A stretch of DNA of 11,428 nt from a bacterium. GTDB lineage: Bacteria > UBA9089 > CG2-30-40-21 > SBAY01. The stretch lies in NCBI GenBank assembly GCA_040757115.1, contig JBFLYA010000121.1:1-11428 (forward strand). The letters run 5' to 3'. The first letter of the stretch is position 1. Each line of letters opens with the position of its first letter. The position numbers and the translations under genes were made by a program. The notes beneath the pieces were generated by a model that had not been told where the DNA came from, searched no databases, and saw only the letters and a program-made list of their open reading frames with translations. Below, piece after piece: positions 1 through 6,161 of this stretch.

Positions 1-25
1 TTCTGGACACATACATAATGATTAA

Positions 26-54
26 ATAATAGCATATTAATTAAATTTTGTCAA
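26..54 (-). promoter_or_regulatory. Sigma70-type promoter firing left, out of the window
   Basis: On the minus strand a perfect TTGACA (49-54) is followed after exactly 17 nt by TATTAT (26-31), one mismatch from the TATAAT consensus. It lies about 90 nt beyond the rnc stop, so it probably drives the next minus-strand gene, outside the window. The 60-125 stretch between rnc and this promoter is almost pure A/T with no GC-rich hairpin, so I see no clear terminator for the fab cluster. The AT-rich context raises the chance of a random match, but both boxes and the spacing are near ideal. Confidence 0.6.
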
Positions 55-140
55 GCATTTTTTAAAAAAAATAATAAAATTTTTTAATAATACTCGTATG
101 CACACTTTTAAGGTCTAAAATTTGCCTCTCCCCTTGATTA

Positions 141-881
141 TTAAAAGGTTATCCCTTCTTTATAGGCTCTTTTTGAGGGGAAGTTCCGTTGCAAAGCAGA
201 GAATGCGGCTTGTTGTTCTGCCTCTTTTTTACTTCTACCTCTTCCAATTCCCCATGTTTTACCTTTTACCATAACCGCTATTTCAAAAATCCGATTATGG
301 TCAGGACCTTTTCTACTAATTACTTTATAAAGAGGCAGGATTTTAAATCTCTTTTGAGTAAATTCCTGGAAATCACTTTTATAATCTTGAACATGAACAT
401 TATCGCTAATTTTTTCAATTTCTTCCTCAAGTTGTGATAGGATAAAAGTCCGTGCTGGTTCCAATCCTGAATCTAAATAAATCGCTCCAATAACTGCCTC
501 ATAGGTATCAGCTAAAATAGAATGTCTATTTCTACCCCCGGTCATCTCTTCACCTTTACCCAGAAGTAGATATTTACCCAATTCTAAATGTTTAGCACAC
601 TTGGTCAATATAGGTGTGCTGACGACTTTAGCTCTAATCTTGGCTAAATCCCCTTCCATATAATCAGGATATTTAAAATAGATATACTCACTGACTACAA
701 GTCCTAAAACTACATCTCCTAAAAATTCCATCCGTTCATTTTGAAGGGTGCCATTATTTCTTTCTAATTCATAGGCGTAAGATGTATGAGTTAATGATTG
801 ATTAAAAATCTGGAGGTTTTTAAATTCTACACCCATTATCTCTTGTAATTTTTTAAGTTCTTGAATTCTATTTTCATCCAT
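141..881 (-). CDS. rnc: Ribonuclease III
   Basis: This is a cytoplasmic double-strand-specific endoribonuclease that processes rRNA precursors and structured mRNAs. The 246-aa protein has the usual bacterial length and order. The N-terminal RNase III domain carries the signature NERMEFLGD at residues 48-56, with acidic metal ligands expected at E52, D56, D125 (in LADTYEA) and E128. A double-stranded RNA binding domain follows at about 166-233, ending in the typical GRGRSKKEAEQQAA stretch. The start codon overlaps the fabF stop by one base (TAATG), so translation is probably coupled to fabF. It is the last gene of the cluster. Association of rnc with acpP-fabF is common across bacteria and does not imply a role in lipid synthesis. 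No residue is missing and the gene looks functional. Confidence 0.97.
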   Translation of the reverse strand: MDENRIQELKKLQEIMGVEFKNLQIFNQSLTHTSYAYELERNNGTLQNERMEFLGDVVLGLVVSEYIYFKYPDYMEGDLAKIRAKVVSTPILTKCAKHLELGKYLLLGKGEEMTGGRNRHSILADTYEAVIGAIYLDSGLEPARTFILSQLEEEIEKISDNVHVQDYKSDFQEFTQKRFKILPLYKVISRKGPDHNRIFEIAVMVKGKTWGIGRGRSKKEAEQQAAFSALQRNFPSKRAYKEGITF

Positions 882-2137
882 TAATTTTTATACCTCTTAA
901 CTATTAAACTCACATTATGACCTCCAAAGCCAAGAGAATTAGATAAGGCGATATCGATATTTTGAATTCTGGCTTGGTTTGGGACATAATCTAAATCACA
1001 TTCTGGGTCTTTATATTCATAATTTATCGTTGGTGGGATAACTCCTCTTTCAATAGTTAAACAGCAGATAATAAATTCTACTGCTCCGGCAGCACCTAAC
1101 ATATGGCCGGTCATAGATTTGGTCGAACTAACAGGAACAGAATAGGCATAGTCACCAAAAACGGACTTAATGGCTTGTGTTTCACATTTGTCATTTAATG
1201 ATGTAGAGGTGCCGTGTGCGTTTATGTAATCTATTTGTTGTGAGGTTAAGTTAGCATTTTGCAATGTTCGTTGCATTGCTTTTGCTGCCCCTTTTCCTTC
1301 AGGAGCAGGAGAAGTAATATGGTAGGCATCACCCGTCATCCCATAGCCAATAATTTCAGCGTAAATATGTGCATTTCTTGCTTGAGCATGTTGTAAGGAT
1401 TCTAAAATAATTATGCCCGCTCCTTCAGCCATAACAAATCCATCGCGCAGTTTATCAAAAGGTCGAGAGGCTCTTTCAGGGTCATCATTTCGAGTAGATA
1501 GTGCTCTTGCCGAACTAAAACCCGCTAATCCTAAAGGGGTGACAGCCGCTTCTGCACCACCAGTTATCATAACTTCTGCTTCACCCCTTTCTATAATTCT
1601 ATAGGCATCACCAATAGCATGAGCACCACTGGCGCATGCAGTTACAACTGCAGAATTAGGGCCTGTTGCTCCATATCTTATCGCTACTTTGCCTGAGGCA
1701 ATGTCTATAATTAACATTGGAATAAGAAATGGTGTTACCCTTCTGGGACCTTTTGCTAATAAAACCTTATGTTCGTTTTCAATAGTTGCCAGCCCACCAA
1801 TACCCGAACCGATATAAACCCCTATGCAGTCAGGATTTTCATTACCAGGTAAATCTATTTTGGCGTCCTCAACAGCTAATTTAGTGGCGGCAATAGCAAA
1901 TTGCGCAAATCTATCCGTATGCCTTATATCCTTTTTCTCCATATACAGATTTGGGTCAAAATCTGTTACCTCACCGGCAATCTGACACTCATAATCCTCA
2001 ACAGGAAATAAAGTTATTCGTCTAACTCCATTTTTCCCGGCGACGACATTGTTCCAGAATTCCTCTTTCCCAATTCCAATAGGTGTAAGCACACCCATTC
2101 CTGTTACTACAACTCGATTTTTAATATACGACTCCAT
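881..2137 (-). CDS. fabF: Beta-ketoacyl-ACP synthase II (FabF)
   Basis: FabF catalyses the condensation of malonyl-ACP with acyl-ACP in fatty-acid chain elongation, in the cytosol. The 418-aa length is typical for the KAS I/II family. The nucleophile is C168 in TACASGAHA. The active-site histidines are H308 in NAHGTSTSLND and H345 in KSMTGHMLGAAG, with K340 just before the latter. The gatekeeper phenylalanine is F404 in the C-terminal GFGGHN motif. The two-histidine set and length separate it from FabH, which uses His-Asn. It starts at an ATG overlapping the acpP stop (TAATG) and ends overlapping the rnc start in the same way, so acpP-fabF-rnc form a translationally coupled trio. No repeat intrudes into this gene. 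Confidence 0.97.
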   Translation of the reverse strand: MESYIKNRVVVTGMGVLTPIGIGKEEFWNNVVAGKNGVRRITLFPVEDYECQIAGEVTDFDPNLYMEKKDIRHTDRFAQFAIAATKLAVEDAKIDLPGNENPDCIGVYIGSGIGGLATIENEHKVLLAKGPRRVTPFLIPMLIIDIASGKVAIRYGATGPNSAVVTACASGAHAIGDAYRIIERGEAEVMITGGAEAAVTPLGLAGFSSARALSTRNDDPERASRPFDKLRDGFVMAEGAGIIILESLQHAQARNAHIYAEIIGYGMTGDAYHITSPAPEGKGAAKAMQRTLQNANLTSQQIDYINAHGTSTSLNDKCETQAIKSVFGDYAYSVPVSSTKSMTGHMLGAAGAVEFIICCLTIERGVIPPTINYEYKDPECDLDYVPNQARIQNIDIALSNSLGFGGHNVSLIVKRYKN

Positions 2138-2373
2138 TAAGCCCGCTCCTCAATGTAAGTTACTGCATCCCCAATAGTAAGGATTTTCTCAGCGTCTTCA
2201 TCTGGAATCTCTATACCAAATTCCTCTTCAAAAGCCATTACCAACTCTACTGTATCCAGAGAATCTGCGCCTAAATCATCCACAAAGGATACTTCTGAAG
2301 TTACTTGTTCTTCATTTACTCCTAATTGGTCGATAATGATTTGTTTTACTCGTTCAAAAACTCCTTCTGCCAT
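2137..2373 (-). CDS. acpP: Acyl carrier protein
   Basis: This small acidic protein carries growing acyl chains on a 4'-phosphopantetheine arm attached to the serine of the [10 protein letters not shown] motif (S38). At 78 aa it has the normal ACP length, and helix II (about 38-52) and the acidic C-terminal half are intact. A strong Shine-Dalgarno (AAAGGAGGTG) lies about 11 nt before the ATG, in line with the high expression ACP needs. Its stop overlaps the fabF start. An imperfect inverted repeat of 7-nt units (2400-2441) lies directly upstream of the ribosome binding site. Everything from there to fabG is made of gene remnants, so acpP is separated from fabG by 489 bp instead of the usual short gap. 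Confidence 0.97.
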   Translation of the reverse strand: MAEGVFERVKQIIIDQLGVNEEQVTSEVSFVDDLGADSLDTVELVMAFEEEFGIEIPDEDAEKILTIGDAVTYIEERA

Positions 2374-2399
2374 TTTATTTCATTCACCTCCTTTAATTT

Positions 2400-2441
2400 G
2401 GTAATTGGTAACTGGTGAATAGTAATTAGTTACCAATTACC
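2400..2441. repeat. Inverted repeat of GGTAATT-type heptads
   Basis: The left arm 2400-2413 (GGTAATTGGTAACT) is a perfect 14-bp inverted match to 2428-2441. Read in 7-nt steps the stretch is GGTAATT, GGTAACT, GGTGAAT, AGTAATT, AGTTACC, so it is both a degenerate heptad tandem repeat and a hairpin with a 14-nt loop. There is no T-run on the transcribed (minus) strand, so it is not a standard terminator. It abuts the acpP Shine-Dalgarno and could form a stem in the fabG-acpP transcript. Confidence 0.8.
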
Positions 2442-2451
2442 AGTTTATAAG

Positions 2452-2608
2452 TTAATCTTCTTTCGTAAGATTGCTAAGTCTTTCAATAAACACTGTTGCA
2501 TTCTTCAAAGCCTCTTTTACAACAGGTGTCGAGCGTAGTGTCCCACGATGACTTACTCAATATCTCCTTAGCATTTTCTATAAATCTCATTGCTTCTTTT
2601 CTCTTCAT
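2452..2608 (-). pseudogene. Internally deleted, frameshifted small helical-protein remnant
   Basis: From an ATG at 2608 the first frame reads MKRKEAMRFIENAKEILSK and then runs into out-of-character sequence. From the middle onward a different frame gives LRSTPVVKEALKNATVFIE and on to a TAA at 2452-2454. The two halves look like the N- and C-termini of one short alpha-helical protein with the middle lost and the frame shifted. From memory the ends resemble the small DUF5618/HEPN-like proteins often scattered in candidate-phylum genomes, but I cannot confirm that. A functional product is unlikely. Confidence 0.5.
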
Positions 2609-2630
2609 AATGACTTTCCTCATTATTTAT

Positions 2631-2659
2631 AATCAGACAGAAATCAGATATCAGATTTT
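2631..2659. repeat. Short heptad array of CAGATAT type
   Basis: The units CAGAAAT, CAGATAT and CAGATTT follow one another at a 7-nt period, preceded by a related AATCAGA. The array separates two gene remnants and contains the stop codon of the chimeric ORF ending at 2658. No inverted partner of good quality was found nearby, so it may be a single surviving arm of a decayed cassette. Confidence 0.55.
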
Positions 2660-2831
2660 AAAGGATATATCTTAAATATCTGTCCTCTGTCTTATGTATT
2701 TCAATTGATGCCCCAATAATTTTTCTGTTATCTGATTTATTTCCATGTTTTCTCTGTTCCTCTGCGCCTCTGCGGTGAAGAGTTACAATTTCTCTTGCAT
2801 TTTGTAAATATTTTAAAGATTCTCTTTCCAT
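2658..2831 (-). pseudogene. Chimeric remnant: small-protein start fused to a GxxExxY cassette
   Basis: An open frame of 57 codons begins MERESLKYLQNAREI and then enters a cassette end (2770-2788) and the stretch HRRGAEEQRKHG, which is the translated CACCGCAGAGGCGCAGAG repeat. In a second frame, inside it, an ATG at about 2745 reads MEINQITEK. The first frame then supplies IIGASIEIHK. Together these match the remembered start of GxxExxY proteins with one base missing at the join. The related copy at 9747-9815 has the extra base, supporting a 1-nt deletion. The first 15 residues resemble the start of the 2452-2608 remnant, suggesting the GxxExxY cassette landed in a small helical-protein gene. 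Unlikely to be functional. Confidence 0.55.
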
Positions 2832-2862
2832 ACCTTTTGCCCTCTAACTTCTGTTTTCTATC

Positions 2863-3615
2863 CTACATTGCCATCCCACCGTCAACTACAATCACCTGAC
2901 CGGTGATATAAGACGCAGATGGTGAGACTAAAAATCCAACTGCATTAGCAATATCTTCAGGCTTACCATATCTTGCCAGTGGTATGTGTTCTAAATATTG
3001 TTTTTTTACCTCATCGGACAATTTAGAAGTCATTTCAGTTTCTATAAATCCTGGGGCTACCGCATTAACATTTATCCCTCTTTTTGCCAGTTCACGAGCC
3101 ACTGATTTAGTCAATCCAATAACCCCGGCTTTAGATGCCGAATAATTAACCTGACCGATATTCCCTTGTAGTCCTACGGTAGATGAGATATTAACTATTT
3201 TGCCTTCTCGTTGTTTAATCATCACCTTCGCTACTTCTTTAGTGCAGTTAAAAGTCCCAGTTAGATTAACATCTAAAACCGCTTTAAAATCTTCACAGGA
3301 CATACGAATAAGAAGTGTATCTTTTGTTATCCCGGCGTTATTAATAAGTATATTAATCTTGCCAAATTTGTCAAGCACAATTTGTACCATTTTTTCAACT
3401 TGCAAATTATCAGCCACATTAACCTTGAGACTCAATGTTTGAACATTAAATTTTTGTTTTAACTCATCAGCGGTTGCATTTGCCTGGTCAGAATTTATAT
3501 CCACGACTACAATCGAGGCGCCTGCATCGGCTAATGTCTCACAAATAGCCTTACCAATTCCCCTTGCTCCGCCAGTAACAATCGCTACTTGGTCTAATAA
3601 AATTCTTTCACACAT
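2863..3615 (-). CDS. fabG: 3-oxoacyl-ACP reductase (FabG)
   Basis: FabG is the NADPH-dependent short-chain dehydrogenase that reduces 3-ketoacyl-ACP in each elongation cycle. The 250-aa protein carries the Rossmann glycine motif TGGARGIG (14-21), NNAG (92-95), N117, the catalytic S145 in NISSTVG, and Y158/K162 in the YSASK motif. The C-terminus has the usual GQVIVVDGGMAM end. The chosen ATG has an AAGGTG ribosome binding site 7 nt upstream, and the protein starts close to its first beta strand as expected. The gene is complete, but both sides carry inserted material: remnants downstream, and a four-helix-bundle cassette upstream that separates it from fabD. Paralogous short-chain dehydrogenases exist, but the operon context makes FabG firm. 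Confidence 0.96.
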   Translation of the reverse strand: MCERILLDQVAIVTGGARGIGKAICETLADAGASIVVVDINSDQANATADELKQKFNVQTLSLKVNVADNLQVEKMVQIVLDKFGKINILINNAGITKDTLLIRMSCEDFKAVLDVNLTGTFNCTKEVAKVMIKQREGKIVNISSTVGLQGNIGQVNYSASKAGVIGLTKSVARELAKRGINVNAVAPGFIETEMTSKLSDEVKKQYLEHIPLARYGKPEDIANAVGFLVSPSASYITGQVIVVDGGMAM

Positions 3616-3645
3616 TTTCTTTCACCTTCTTTCCCTTGAAAATCG

Positions 3646-4118
3646 GTTTATAGTTTATAGTTGATAGTTTATAGTTTATGGTTTATAATGATTGTGATTT
3701 TGAAAGTTTAGAAAGCATCTTTGCTATATACTCTGAATCATTATAAAGTTCATTAAATAAATCATTTGTTAAATAATTATTATCTAAAGCAACAAATAAT
3801 TGAGATACTGTTTCATACAATGAACCGATAGAAATTTGGAGATATCGCTTAAAGTCAGTTTTACTAAATCTACTACTACCTTCAGCTATAGATGAAAGAA
3901 TAGATACAACACTTTTCCTCGTATGTTGAATTAATCCAAATTGCTCTTGTTTTGGATAAAATGAGGTAATTTCATAAATCCTTTTTAGAAATTTTCTTGT
4001 TTTCTGCCAAACTTCAAGTTTCTCAAAACTATACATCTTCTCCTCACATCAACTCTCAACTACCAACTATCAACTATAAACTATAAACTATCAACTATCT
4101 ACTATCTACTAAACTATC
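3646..4118. mobile_element. Putative cassette: TAGTTTA-heptad inverted repeats around a four-helix-bundle gene
   Basis: Left arm 3646-3687 and right arm about 4050-4118 are tandem arrays of 7-nt units (TAGTTTA, TAGTTGA, TGGTTTA) in opposite orientation. A perfect 21-bp inverted match pairs 3658-3678 with 4077-4097. Between them lies one small gene. The left boundary is followed on the minus strand by CCGATTTTC, nearly the same flank as at the ORF-less copy near 5042. The right arm runs into the end of fabD and contains its stop codon. No transposase is present, so movement would need help from outside. Boundaries are approximate because the arrays fade into flanking DNA. Confidence 0.65.
3683..4036 (-). 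CDS. Four-helix-bundle protein (S23/23S rRNA intervening-sequence family)
   Basis: This 117-aa all-helical protein shows the family signature: an N-terminal FEKLEVWQKTRKF, the central IAEGSSRFSKTDFKRYL (50-66), and ISIGSLYETVSQL (68-80). The family was first noticed inside 23S rRNA intervening sequences and includes the Avd accessory protein of diversity-generating retroelements. The biochemical role of stand-alone members is unknown. A GAGGAG ribosome binding site sits only about 3 nt before the ATG, which is tight but acceptable. The TAA stop is formed by the first bases of the flanking TAGTTTA array. The gene lies between fabD and fabG, to which it has no expected functional link, and looks like cargo of the surrounding repeat cassette. 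It has no frameshift, which suggests selection or recent arrival. Confidence 0.88.
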   Translation of the reverse strand: MYSFEKLEVWQKTRKFLKRIYEITSFYPKQEQFGLIQHTRKSVVSILSSIAEGSSRFSKTDFKRYLQISIGSLYETVSQLFVALDNNYLTNDLFNELYNDSEYIAKMLSKLSKSQSL

Positions 4119-5021
4119 CATATTCTCAACATTTTTAACCTCTACGGCTGAATCTATCCTTCTAATCAATCCCTTTAAAACCCTGCCTGGTCCTATTTCA
4201 ATAAAGGTATTTATCCCTTCGTTTATCATAAATCTCACGCTATCTTCCCATAGTACCGTGCAGGCAATCTGCTTTGTTAGAGATACCCTTATTTCATTCG
4301 GCTCTATTACTGGTTTTGCAGTAACATTGGCAATAATAGGTATCTGTGGAGTTCTAATCTCTACCGCAGACAATGCCCTGGCTAATTTTTCTTGAGCAGG
4401 TAACATATAACTTGAATGGAAGGCACCGTTTACGGCTAATGGAATTGCCTTTTTTGCCCCTGCTGACACTGCTTTTTGAGCGGCTTTTTCCAGATAGTCC
4501 TTCATTCCAGAGATGACAATCTGCCCCGGGCAATTAATATTGGCTATCTCTACGGATTCCTCCAGGCAAATTCGCTCTACCTCAGTCCTTTCCAATCCGA
4601 GGACAGCTATCATTCCTGTTGGATGTTTTTCTGCCTGCTCCTGCATAAATTGTGCCCTTTTCTGAACGATGCACACCGCCTCTTTAAATTCTATACCCCC
4701 AGCGGCAGCTAAGGCACTGTATTCCCCCAGACTATGGCCAGCCAGGTAAACAGGCAGTTGGCAGTAAGCAGTAGGCAATAAGATTTCTTTTAATACTTGT
4801 AGACAAGCGATGGTGGTGGTTAATATTGCAGGCTGAGAATATTGGGTTTGCGAGAGTTTTTCAATCACACCTTCAAAACATAACTTTGTCTGGGGATAAC
4901 CTAAGACCGCATCTGCCTGGTCAAAAATTTCCTTTGCAGATTTAAAATTCTGATAGAATTCATAGCCCATACCTACATATTGTGAGCCCTGTCCTGGGAA
5001 AACATACGCTATTTTTTTCAC
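4095..5021 (-). CDS. fabD: Malonyl-CoA:ACP transacylase (FabD)
   Basis: FabD transfers malonyl groups from CoA to ACP. The 308-aa protein has the N-terminal FPGQGSQ (8-14, oxyanion Q11), the nucleophile S97 in GHSLGEYSAL, R122 in KRAQFMQ, and H202 in GAFHSSYM. The start is GTG, chosen because MKKIAYVFPGQGSQ matches the family start and AAGGA lies 7 nt upstream. Two oddities involve repeats. Residues about 80-90 (ILLPTAYCQLP) replace the usual short loop before the active serine and are encoded by a GGCAGTA-type heptad array. The last residues (roughly VDSR) and the stop are encoded by the inverted-repeat arm of the neighbouring cassette. Core catalytic residues are all present, so the enzyme is probably active. 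ORF-less repeat DNA separates it from fabH. Confidence 0.95.
   Translation of the reverse strand: MKKIAYVFPGQGSQYVGMGYEFYQNFKSAKEIFDQADAVLGYPQTKLCFEGVIEKLSQTQYSQPAILTTTIACLQVLKEILLPTAYCQLPVYLAGHSLGEYSALAAAGGIEFKEAVCIVQKRAQFMQEQAEKHPTGMIAVLGLERTEVERICLEESVEIANINCPGQIVISGMKDYLEKAAQKAVSAGAKKAIPLAVNGAFHSSYMLPAQEKLARALSAVEIRTPQIPIIANVTAKPVIEPNEIRVSLTKQIACTVLWEDSVRFMINEGINTFIEIGPGRVLKGLIRRIDSAVEVKNVENMDSLVDSR
4753..4779. repeat. GGCAGTA-type heptad array inside fabD
   Basis: The plus strand reads GGCAGTT, GGCAGTA, AGCAGTA, GGCAATA in 7-nt steps. The array lies within the fabD coding frame just before the active-site GHSLG motif and is read as part of PTAYCQLP. Compared with remembered FabD sequences the loop here is a few residues longer. 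This looks like a repeat insertion tolerated because it kept the frame. Confidence 0.6.
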
Positions 5022-5045
5022 TTATCAATCCTTATTCTGAAAAAT

Positions 5046-5158
5046 CGGTTATAGTTTATGGTTTATAGTTTATGGTTTATGGTTTATAGTTTATGGTTTA
5101 TAGTCCTTCAACTATAAACTATAAACTATAAACTATCAACTATCTACTATCAACTATC
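5046..5158. repeat. ORF-less TAGTTTA inverted-repeat hairpin (solo cassette, copy 1)
   Basis: About eight TAGTTTA/TGGTTTA heptads (5048-5104) are followed by the loop CCTTCA (5105-5110) and then by the reverse-complement array (5111-5158). The result is a long nearly perfect hairpin that nearly fills the fabH-fabD gap. Positions 5078-5121 are identical over 44 bp to 11117-11160. It has the same arms as the gene-carrying cassette at 3646-4118 but no gene, and CCGATTTTTC again follows the array on the fabD side. It begins a few nt after the fabH stop. It may affect read-through or stability of the fab transcript. Confidence 0.8.
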
Positions 5159-5165
5159 TCCCCTT

Positions 5166-6161
5166 TTAAAATCGAATGACTGTTCCTGCCCAACAAAGTC
5201 CGCCACCAAAAGAGCTTAATAAAACAATATCGCCCTTTTTTATTCTACCTTGTTTTTTTGCTTCATCGATAGAGACAGCCGTAGAAGCCGCAGACATATT
5301 ACCATATTTATGTAAATTCACAAAAACTTTGTCTGGACCAATATGAAGTCGTTTATCTACAGCTTCAATGATACGGATATTAGCCTGATGTGGAATGAAT
5401 AAATCTACCTCACTAACATCTAAATGAGCCAGATGTAATGCCTTTCTTGCAGATTTACACATTGCATCAACGGCATATTTGAATACCTCTCTACCATTCA
5501 TTTTGATATAATGGAATCTTTCGTCTATAATTTTTTGAGAGATAGGGTTTCTGCTGCCGCCACCAGGAATTTGCAATTTATCAGTTTTGGAACCATCAGC
5601 CCCTAAGTAACTACTAAGGATTCCAGTTCCTTTTCGGACTGGTTGTAACACGACTGCTCCAGCCCCATCACCAAATAAAACACAGGTATTACGGTCTGTC
5701 CAATCGGTAATTTTAGTAAGGCAATCTGCGGCAATAACCAAAACAGTCTTATAGGTATGGGTAGCAATTAGATTTTTGGCTAATTCTAAGGCATAACTAA
5801 ACCCGGCACAGGCGGCGGATAAATCAAAACAGGCGGCATGAATCGCCCCTATTTTATGCTGAATAAAACAAGCAGTAGATGGAAAAAGCATATCCGGAGT
5901 AACGGTGGCGACAATAATCATTTCTACCTTTGAAGGATGAACTTTTGCATCTTCCAGAGCGGCTAATGCGGCTGGAACGGCTAAATCCGAAGATGCCTGA
6001 TTATCTTCAGCAATCCGTCGCTCACTTATGCCACTCCTTGTTCGTATCCACTCATCTGAAGTATCAACCATTTTCTCAAGGTCAAAATTAGTCAATACTT
6101 TAGAAGGTGTATAAGAACCTGTGCCAACTATACCTACTGCCCTTAATTCATCTTTTTTCAT
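5166..6161 (-). CDS. fabH: Beta-ketoacyl-ACP synthase III (FabH)
   Basis: FabH starts fatty-acid synthesis by condensing an acyl-CoA primer with malonyl-ACP. The 331-aa length is typical. The catalytic triad is visible as C118 in SAACAGF, H258 in IPHQANIRI, and N288 in KYGNMSAAS. The N-terminal GTGSYTP and TSDEWI motifs and the C-terminal SSFGGGLCWAG are also present. The ATG follows the plsX stop with no gap, and a GAGGGA ribosome binding site lies within the last plsX codons, so the two are translationally coupled. The TTT-TAA end is intact and the solo hairpin begins just after it. Primer choice (acetyl or branched) cannot be read from the sequence. Confidence 0.97.
   Translation of the reverse strand: MKKDELRAVGIVGTGSYTPSKVLTNFDLEKMVDTSDEWIRTRSGISERRIAEDNQASSDLAVPAALAALEDAKVHPSKVEMIIVATVTPDMLFPSTACFIQHKIGAIHAACFDLSAACAGFSYALELAKNLIATHTYKTVLVIAADCLTKITDWTDRNTCVLFGDGAGAVVLQPVRKGTGILSSYLGADGSKTDKLQIPGGGSRNPISQKIIDERFHYIKMNGREVFKYAVDAMCKSARKALHLAHLDVSEVDLFIPHQANIRIIEAVDKRLHIGPDKVFVNLHKYGNMSAASTAVSIDEAKKQGRIKKGDIVLLSSFGGGLCWAGTVIRF

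Larger units (their letters stand above)
2374..2862. other. 489-bp fabG-acpP gap filled with cassette debris
   Basis: This interval holds, from left to right: the acpP ribosome binding site; an inverted repeat of GGTAATT-like heptads (2400-2441); a frameshifted small helical-protein remnant (2452-2608); a heptad array of the CAGATAT type (2631-2659); and a chimeric 57-codon ORF in which a GxxExxY cassette end is fused to the start of another small gene (2658-2831). No intact conserved gene is visible. The layering suggests several successive insertions followed by decay. No candidate promoter close to consensus was seen for acpP, so read-through from upstream is likely. Confidence 0.7.

Noticed and set aside
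57-95. Terminator after rnc
   Set aside because: There are long A and T runs but no GC-containing stem; pairing would be A-T only and not distinguishable from background.
189-437. Plus-strand open frame opposite rnc
   Set aside because: It is antisense to a well-supported gene, low in complexity, and has no recognisable motif. The same applies to the other plus-strand frames at 1413-1604, 3200-3442, 4476-4712, 6682-7008, 9129-9353 and 9429-9644.
2400-2441. Hairpin as rho-independent terminator between fabG and acpP
   Set aside because: The stem is AT-rich and there is no T-run on the minus strand after it; acpP would need read-through or a promoter not seen here.
3683-4036. Diversity-generating retroelement accessory gene (avd)
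   Set aside because: The fold family fits, but there is no reverse transcriptase, template repeat or variable gene in the window.
5022-5165. Missing fabK or other enoyl reductase in the fabH-fabD gap
   Set aside because: The gap is filled by the repeat hairpin only; no reductase remnant is seen, and many genomes carry this gene elsewhere.
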